Shown here: positions 58,885-64,000 of the stretch, piece by piece | Layout: each line of letters opens with the position of its first letter | Numbering within the stretch: the first letter of the stretch is position 1 | Assembly: GCF_034479515.1 (NCBI RefSeq) | Contig: NZ_CP140152.1 | Coordinates: forward strand, 62,001 to 126,000 | Direction: 5' to 3' | Length of the DNA stretch: 64,000 bases | From: Duganella zoogloeoides | GTDB lineage: Bacteria; Pseudomonadota; Gammaproteobacteria; Burkholderiales; Burkholderiaceae_D | Notes under the pieces: model-generated | What the model saw: the letters and a program-made list of their open reading frames with translations, nothing else | Databases searched by the model: none | What the model was told of the DNA's origin: nothing | Made by a program: the position numbers and the translations under genes

Positions 58885-59072
58885 GAGTCATCCTTGAAAA
58901 GAGCCGACATTTTAGCCTGTTCCGCCGATTTGGTTTGAAACCACTGTCGTTAAAAACAGCATTTGCTTTGAACTTACGCAACGTTTCATGTGATAAACAA
59001 CGCCAGATAACGACTTTTGCGCAAAAAACCGTGTTAGATTGGCTAGTCAGTTTATTAATCATTGGGGGCACC

Positions 59073-60185
59073 ATGAGAATAGGCATACCGGCCGAGACCA
59101 GGCCGGGGGAGACCCGGGTGGCAGCAACCCCTGAAACCATCAAGAAGTTATCTGCGAAACATCAACTGATCGTGCAGGCGGGTGCCGGTCTGGCCGCCTC
59201 CATCACCGACGACGCCTACGCGGCGGCTGGCGCGCAAATCGCTGGCGCGGCCGAGGCCTTCGGCGCCGACGTGGTGCTCAAGGTACGCGCGCCCAGCGAG
59301 GAAGAGCGCGCGCTGATCAAGCCCGGCACGGTCGTCATCGGCATGCTCAACCCTTTTGACGCGGCCAACAATGCCGCCATGGCGTCCGCCGGCCTGCGCG
59401 CGCTGGCACTGGAAGCCGTGCCGCGCATCACGCGCGCGCAGTCGATGGACGTGCTGTCGTCGCAGGCGAACATCGCCGGCTACAAGGCGGTGATGATCGC
59501 GGCCAATACATACCAGCGCTTCATGCCCATGCTGATGACGGCCGCCGGCACGGTCAAGGCGGCGCGCGTGTTGATCATGGGCGTGGGCGTGGCCGGCCTG
59601 CAGGCGATTGCCACGGCCAAGCGCCTGGGCGCCGTGATCGAGGCGTCCGATGTGCGTCCGCCGGTGAAAGAGCAGGTGGAGTCGCTCGGCGCCAAGTTCA
59701 TCGACGTGCCCTTTCTCACCGACGAGGAGCGCGAAATCGCCAAGGGCGTGGGCGGCTACGCGCGGTCAATGCCGCCCGACTGGATGGCGCGCCAGTCCGC
59801 ATTGGTGCATGAACGCGCCAAGCTGGCCGACATCATCATCACCACCGCGCTGATCCCCGGTCGCCCGGCGCCGGTACTCATTTCCGAAGACACGGTCAAG
59901 GCGATGAAGCCCGGTTCCGTGATCGTCGATCTGGCGGTATCCCAGGGCGGCAACTGCCCGCTGTCGGAGCTGAACAAAACCGTGATCAAACACGGCGTGC
60001 ACATCGTCGGCGAACCCGACCTGGCCACGCTGGTGGCGGCCGATGCCTCGGCGCTGTACGCGCGCAATGTGCTCGACTTCCTCAAGCTGATCATCGACAA
60101 GGACGATCAACTGGTCATCGACCGCGAGGACGAGATCATCAAGGCCACGCTGCTGTGCGCGGACGGCCAGCTGCTCAGAACATAA
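59073..60185 (+). CDS. pntAA: NAD(P) transhydrogenase subunit alpha, part 1 (NAD-binding)
   Basis: The ATG at 59073 gives 370 residues, the cytosolic domain I (MRIGIPAETRPGETRVAATP). NAD binding is shown by VLIMGVGVAGLQAIATAKRL and by the alanine-dehydrogenase-like family motif VIVDLAVSQGGNCPLSELNK. The complex couples hydride transfer between NADH and NADP+ to proton flow. This is the split form in which the alpha subunit is two proteins. It is followed by pntAB after 15 bases. GGGGG is upstream of the start. Confidence 0.95.
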   Translation: MRIGIPAETRPGETRVAATPETIKKLSAKHQLIVQAGAGLAASITDDAYAAAGAQIAGAAEAFGADVVLKVRAPSEEERALIKPGTVVIGMLNPFDAANNAAMASAGLRALALEAVPRITRAQSMDVLSSQANIAGYKAVMIAANTYQRFMPMLMTAAGTVKAARVLIMGVGVAGLQAIATAKRLGAVIEASDVRPPVKEQVESLGAKFIDVPFLTDEEREIAKGVGGYARSMPPDWMARQSALVHERAKLADIIITTALIPGRPAPVLISEDTVKAMKPGSVIVDLAVSQGGNCPLSELNKTVIKHGVHIVGEPDLATLVAADASALYARNVLDFLKLIIDKDDQLVIDREDEIIKATLLCADGQLLRT

Positions 60186-60200
60186 CAAAGGGGACACGCC

Positions 60201-60515
60201 ATGGAAGTGAGCCACACCATCATCAACCTGATTATCTTCGTGCTGGCCATCTATGTCGGCTACCACGTGGTCTGGACCGTGACCCCGGCGCTGCATACGC
60301 CGCTCATGGCGGTGACCAACGCCGTCTCGGCGATCATCATCGTCGGCGCCATGCTGGCCGCGGCGCTCACCGAAGGCATCGTGGGCCAGGTGGCCGGCAC
60401 GGTGGCGGTGGCGCTGGCCGCTGTCAATGTGTTCGGCGGCTTCCTGGTCACGCAGCGCATGCTCGAGATGTTCCGCAAAAAAGAGCCGAAGGTGAAGAAG
60501 GGAGACCAGCCATGA
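60201..60515 (+). CDS. pntAB: NAD(P) transhydrogenase subunit alpha, part 2 (membrane)
   Basis: The protein has 104 residues with three membrane helices (TIINLIIFVLAIYVGYHVVW, LMAVTNAVSAIIIVGAMLAA, TVAVALAAVNVFGGFLVTQR), the half of domain II that accompanies PntAA. The family signature TPLMAVTNAVSAIIIVGAML is complete. The C-terminus MLEMFRKKEPKVKKGDQP is basic. Its stop overlaps the pntB start by 4 bases (ATGA), so they are translationally coupled. An AAGGGG ribosome site is present. Confidence 0.95.
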   Translation: MEVSHTIINLIIFVLAIYVGYHVVWTVTPALHTPLMAVTNAVSAIIIVGAMLAAALTEGIVGQVAGTVAVALAAVNVFGGFLVTQRMLEMFRKKEPKVKKGDQP

Positions 60516-61981
60516 GCTTCATCACCATGAACCTGGTGACGATGCTGTACCTGGTCGCCTCGGTGTGCTTCATCCAGGCGCTGAAAGGGCTGTCGTCGCC
60601 GGCCACGGCGCGTTCCGGTAATGCCTTCGGCATGGCCGGCATGGCCATCGCCTTTATTACCACCATCGCCCTGATACTCAAGCTGCGCGAGGAAGCCATG
60701 CAAGCCGGCCTCAATGGCGGCATGGGGCTGGCGCTGGTGGCCGTTGGCGTGGTGGTGGGCGGCGCGATTGGCGCCATCCTGGCGAAAAAAGTCGAGATGA
60801 CCAAGATGCCGGAACTGGTGGCGGCAATGCACTCGCTGATCGGTCTCGCTGCCGTGTGCATCGCGGTTGCTGCCGTGTCGGAGCCGCACGCGTTCGGGAT
60901 CGCCGCCGTGGGCGAGGCGCTGCCATTCGGTAACCGCATCGAACTGTTCATCGGCACCTTCGTGGGCGCCATCACGTTCTCGGGATCGGTGATCGCGTTC
61001 GGCAAGCTGTCGGGCAAATACAAATTCCGGCTGTTCCAGGGCGCGCCGGTCAGCTTCGCCGGCCAGCATGTGCTCAACCTGGTGCTGGCGCTGATCATGG
61101 TGGGCCTGGGCCTGGCATTCTGCTTGGCCGACGGCGTGGCGCCCGCGTGGACGCCGTTCCTGGTCATGACCGCGATCGCTTTCGTACTCGGCGTGTTGAT
61201 CATCATCCCGATCGGCGGCGCCGACATGCCGGTGGTGGTGTCGATGCTGAACTCGTACTCCGGCTGGGCGGCGGCCGGTATCGGCTTCTCGCTCAACAAT
61301 GCCATGCTGATCATCGCCGGCTCGCTGGTGGGTTCCTCGGGCGCGATCCTGTCGTACATCATGTGCAAGGCGATGAACCGCTCGTTCTTCAACGTCATCC
61401 TGGGCGGCTTTGGCGGTGCGCCAGCGGACGCCGGCGCCGGCGGCGCCAAGGAGCAGCGGCCTGTCAAATCCGGCTCGGCCGACGACGCGGCCTTCATCAT
61501 GGCCAATGCCGAGAGCGTGATCATCGTGCCGGGCTACGGCCTGGCCGTCGCGCGCGCCCAGCACTCGTTGAAGGAACTGGTGGAAAAACTGACGCACAAG
61601 GGCGTGACCGTGAAGTATGCGATCCACCCGGTGGCCGGACGCATGCCGGGCCACATGAACGTGCTGCTGGCCGAAGCCGAGGTGCCGTACGACCAGGTAT
61701 TCGAGATGGAGGACATCAACGGCGAATTCGGCCAGGCCGACGTCGCGCTGATCCTGGGCGCCAACGACGTGGTCAATCCGGCGGCCAAGGACCCGGGTTC
61801 GCCGATTGCCGGCATGCCGATCCTGGAAGCCTATAAAGCCAAGAGCATCATCGTCAACAAGCGGTCGATGGCGTCGGGGTACGCGGGGCTCGACAACGAG
61901 TTGTTTTACCAGCCTAATACCATGATGGTGTTTGGCGACGCCAAGAAGGTCATCGAGGATATGGTGAAGGCGGTCGAGTAA
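60512..61981 (+). CDS. pntB: NAD(P) transhydrogenase subunit beta
   Basis: The protein has 489 residues: several membrane helices (NLVTMLYLVASVCFIQALKG through VLGVLIIIPIGGADMPVVVS) forming the rest of domain II, then the NADP-binding domain III (VIIVPGYGLAVARAQHSLKE, HPVAGRMPGHMNVLLAEAEV, LILGANDVVNPAAKDPGSPI). LNSYSGWAAAGIGFSLNNAM is the conserved loop. It pumps or uses protons to reduce NADP+. It ends 3 bases before the convergent ubiH stop. Confidence 0.96.
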   Translation: MSFITMNLVTMLYLVASVCFIQALKGLSSPATARSGNAFGMAGMAIAFITTIALILKLREEAMQAGLNGGMGLALVAVGVVVGGAIGAILAKKVEMTKMPELVAAMHSLIGLAAVCIAVAAVSEPHAFGIAAVGEALPFGNRIELFIGTFVGAITFSGSVIAFGKLSGKYKFRLFQGAPVSFAGQHVLNLVLALIMVGLGLAFCLADGVAPAWTPFLVMTAIAFVLGVLIIIPIGGADMPVVVSMLNSYSGWAAAGIGFSLNNAMLIIAGSLVGSSGAILSYIMCKAMNRSFFNVILGGFGGAPADAGAGGAKEQRPVKSGSADDAAFIMANAESVIIVPGYGLAVARAQHSLKELVEKLTHKGVTVKYAIHPVAGRMPGHMNVLLAEAEVPYDQVFEMEDINGEFGQADVALILGANDVVNPAAKDPGSPIAGMPILEAYKAKSIIVNKRSMASGYAGLDNELFYQPNTMMVFGDAKKVIEDMVKAVE

Positions 61982-61984
61982 AGC

Positions 61985-63211
61985 CTAGCGCCGGCCGTAC
62001 ATCATCAATTCCGCCAGAACGCTGCGCGCCGGTCCCACCACGTCGATTGCCGCCAGCGACAGCCCCAGCAGTGCCTGCGCCGGCGAGTTGTTGGCAAATA
62101 CGCGCGCCATGGTGTCGGTCAGGCGCACGGTGGTGCTGCGGTCTTGCTGGCGTGCGGCGGTGAACTGCGCCAGCATCTGCGGCGTGGCGCCTTGCGCCAG
62201 CAGGCGCGCCAGCACCGTCACGTCGCGCAGGCCCAGGTTCAGGCCCTGGCCCGCCACCGGGTGCAGCGTCTGCGCGGCATTGCCGATGGCGACCGTGCGG
62301 GCCGTGGTCCTTGCATCGGCATTCAGGCCGAGCGGGAAACCGAGGCGCGGCGAGGCGTACGTAAAACGTCCCACGCGGTCGCCGAATGCTTCGCCCAGTT
62401 GCGCCAGAAACGCCTGGTCGTCCAGTGCCAGCAATTGTTCGGCGCGGGCCGGCCGCACGCACCATACCAGCGAATACTCCCCCAGCCGGGCACCCGAATG
62501 CGCACCCACCTGCGCACTCAAATGAGCACCCAACTGCGGCTCGCCCTGCGGCAGCAGCGCCAGCGGGCCTTCGTCGGTGAAGCGTTCGTAGGCGCGGTGC
62601 GCGGTGGCGCGGCTGCTGCGCACCTGGGCGATGATCGCGGTCTGGCCGTAGTCGCGGCGCTGGGCGCGGTCCTGCTGTTCGTTGAACAGGCCGCCCTCGG
62701 CCTGCACCACCACGCCCGCGTGAAGCGAGCGCGCCGCGCCCGTCGCCAGGTCGGTAATGGTGAGCACCACCTCGTTATCGAGTTCGTCGAGCGCATCGAC
62801 CCGCGCCGGGCGCTGGGTGGCGATGCCGGCCGCATCCACCACGGCGCCCAGCGCCTTGACGATGTCGCCGTAGCGGGTGACATAGCCGAGCGCCGGCACG
62901 CCTTGCTCGGTGCTGGTGATCATGCTGCGGCCGAACTGGCCGCGCCGCGAGACGTGGATTTCGTTGATTGCCGTGCCGGCGACGGGCCAGGCGCCTATGT
63001 CTTCCAGAATCTGGCGGCTGCCCCACGACAGCGCCAGCGAGCGCGGATCGGCGCTGGCCTGGGCCAGGGTCTTGGCGTCGATCAGGGCGATGCGGTGGGC
63101 AGGGATGCCGCGCTTGGCCAGCAGGGCGGCCAGCGCCATGCCGGCCGGGCCGGCGCCGCAAATGGCCACATCGCAGGACAGGGTAACGGGCGGGGTATCG
63201 TGGTCGGTCAT
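61985..63211 (-). CDS. ubiH: UbiH/UbiF/VisC-family FAD hydroxylase (ubiquinone biosynthesis)
   Basis: The protein has 408 residues of the flavin monooxygenase fold: GxGxxG-like FAD site CDVAICGAGPAGMALAALLA, the DG-type block SRATAHRAYERFTDEGPLAL, and the second FAD motif AIGNAAQTLHPVAGQGLNLG. The adjacent pepP gene matches the pepP-ubiH arrangement of E. coli, favouring UbiH (ring hydroxylation). Residues of the region 62471-62536 include two and a half tandem copies of an 8-residue unit (QLGAHLSA, QVGAHSGA, RLGEYS). The start overlaps the pepP stop by 4 bases. Confidence 0.9.
   Translation of the reverse strand: MTDHDTPPVTLSCDVAICGAGPAGMALAALLAKRGIPAHRIALIDAKTLAQASADPRSLALSWGSRQILEDIGAWPVAGTAINEIHVSRRGQFGRSMITSTEQGVPALGYVTRYGDIVKALGAVVDAAGIATQRPARVDALDELDNEVVLTITDLATGAARSLHAGVVVQAEGGLFNEQQDRAQRRDYGQTAIIAQVRSSRATAHRAYERFTDEGPLALLPQGEPQLGAHLSAQVGAHSGARLGEYSLVWCVRPARAEQLLALDDQAFLAQLGEAFGDRVGRFTYASPRLGFPLGLNADARTTARTVAIGNAAQTLHPVAGQGLNLGLRDVTVLARLLAQGATPQMLAQFTAARQQDRSTTVRLTDTMARVFANNSPAQALLGLSLAAIDVVGPARSVLAELMMYGRR
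62471..62536 (-). repeat. in-frame 24-bp tandem repeat inside ubiH (2.75 units)
   Basis: Units of 24 bases encode QLGAHLSA, QVGAHSGA and a truncated RLGEYS. The length is a multiple of three, so it adds residues without shifting the frame. It probably forms a surface loop. Confidence 0.7.
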
Positions 63212-64000
63212 GGCATCAGCTTTTCGATGTCGGCCACCGATTTGGGCGCGGCTGCGCTCAATACCGTGTGGCCGGTGGCGGTGACCAGCACATCGTCTTC
63301 GATGCGGATCCCCGTGTTCCAGAATTGTTCGGGCACACCGGCAGCAGGGCGCACGTAGATGCCCGGTTCCACCGTCAGCACCATGCCCGCCTGAAGCGCG
63401 CGCGAAGGTTGGTCGGCGGCGCCCAGGTCGCGGTAGGCCCCCACGTCGTGCACGTCCAGGCCCAGCCAGTGGCCGGTGCCGTGCATGTAGAACTGCAGGT
63501 GGCGCTTGTCGGCAATCACGTCGGCGGCGCTGCCGCAGGTGTTTTTATCGAGCAGGCCCAGGTCCAGCATGCCCTGCGCCAGCACATTCAATGCTGCCGC
63601 ATGGATGCCGGCGTACGGGCGGCCCGGCGCCACGGCGTCCAGGGCGGCGCTTTGCGCGGCCAGCACCAGTTCGTACAGCTGGCGCTGGGACGCGGCAAAG
63701 CGGCCATTGACGGGCCAGGTACGGGTAATGTCCGAGGCATAGCCATCGAGCTCGCAGCCGGCGTCGATCAGTACCAGGTCGCCGTCGCGGGCCAGGGCGT
63801 TGTTGGCGCTGTAGTGCAGCACGCAGGCGTTGGCGCCGGCGGCCACGATCGGCGGATACGCCTGGCCCTGGGCGCCATGGCGGCGGAACTCGTACAGCAG
63901 TTCCGCTTCGATTTCATACTCGTGCATGCCCGCGCGCGCGTGTTGCATGGCCCGCACGTGGGCCAGCGCCGAGATGGTGGCGGCGCGCTGCATGATGGCT
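63208..64000 (-). CDS. pepP: Xaa-Pro aminopeptidase (PepP type), C-terminal part; 5' end outside window
   Basis: The open frame continues past 64000, so the ATG at 63991 (MQRAATISALAH) is internal: about 264 residues of the pita-bread metallopeptidase domain are visible. Metal ligands are the Asp residues in VLIDAGCELDGYASDITRTW, the His in YMHGTGHWLGLDVHDVGAYR, the Glu in MVLTVEPGIYVRPAAGVPEQ and the Glu in NTGIRIEDDVLVTATG. The enzyme removes N-terminal residues preceding proline. The stop overlaps the ubiH start by 4 bases. Confidence 0.93.
   Translation of the reverse strand, partial: AIMQRAATISALAHVRAMQHARAGMHEYEIEAELLYEFRRHGAQGQAYPPIVAAGANACVLHYSANNALARDGDLVLIDAGCELDGYASDITRTWPVNGRFAASQRQLYELVLAAQSAALDAVAPGRPYAGIHAAALNVLAQGMLDLGLLDKNTCGSAADVIADKRHLQFYMHGTGHWLGLDVHDVGAYRDLGAADQPSRALQAGMVLTVEPGIYVRPAAGVPEQFWNTGIRIEDDVLVTATGHTVLSAAAPKSVADIEKLMP

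Overview
The window is chromosomal DNA from a high-GC betaproteobacterium, most likely Oxalobacteraceae (Janthinobacterium, Duganella or Massilia type). The evidence is an arginine succinyltransferase operon with separate alpha and beta subunits and a 180-kDa-class NAD-glutamate dehydrogenase, compact FeoAB with a Cys-rich partner, split PntAA/PntAB/PntB transhydrogenase, and a Xanthomonas-like sucrose locus. Genes are dense. I see no rRNA, tRNA, CRISPR array, insertion sequence or prophage. The species assignment is inference.

Layout. 0-1.2 kb: a truncated HDOD gene, a small unknown gene and a MarR regulator (minus). 1.3-14.6 kb: a GlxA/AraC-type regulator (ArgR type), then aruC-aruF-aruG-astD-astB-gdhB-astE, which converts arginine to glutamate, succinate, ammonia and CO2 and deaminates the glutamate to 2-oxoglutarate. 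14.7-21.1 kb: a coiled-coil membrane protein, then an iron-uptake locus on the minus strand (ECF sigma, FecR, TonB-dependent siderophore receptor, PepSY protein, DUF3649-like protein). 21.2-31 kb: an amino acid permease, three very small genes, a FUSC protein, an M14 carboxypeptidase, a degenerate beta-lactamase-fold protein, an FMN reductase and a chemoreceptor. 31.2-37.6 kb: an HTH-GAF protein, an S46 dipeptidyl-peptidase, a cytochrome b561/YceI/YceI operon and purB.

37.7-46.2 kb: a GST gene and a sucrose locus (LacI repressor, TonB-dependent receptor, amylosucrase, fructokinase, sugar transporter), with two palindromic LacI operators 110 bp apart. 46.2-51.1 kb: an iron storage and ferrous uptake cluster (bfr, tonB, bfd, feoA, feoB, a Cys-rich membrane protein) with Fur-box-like sites. 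51.1-54.5 kb: a tight three-gene module I do not recognise as a described system: a zinc-ribbon pseudokinase, a von Willebrand A protein and a divergent adenylosuccinate-synthetase homologue. 54.6-64 kb: a GST gene, a PIN/Phd-type toxin-antitoxin pair, a 5'-3' exonuclease with a receiver-like protein, mnmA-nudJ, pntAA-pntAB-pntB, and ubiH with the 3' part of pepP.

The best candidate for an undescribed system is the 51.1-54.5 kb module. Also notable are two copies of a ~100-bp imperfect palindrome with a GTAC-centred core, several proteins that keep a fold but have lost catalytic residues, and micro-proteins of 31 and 46 residues.
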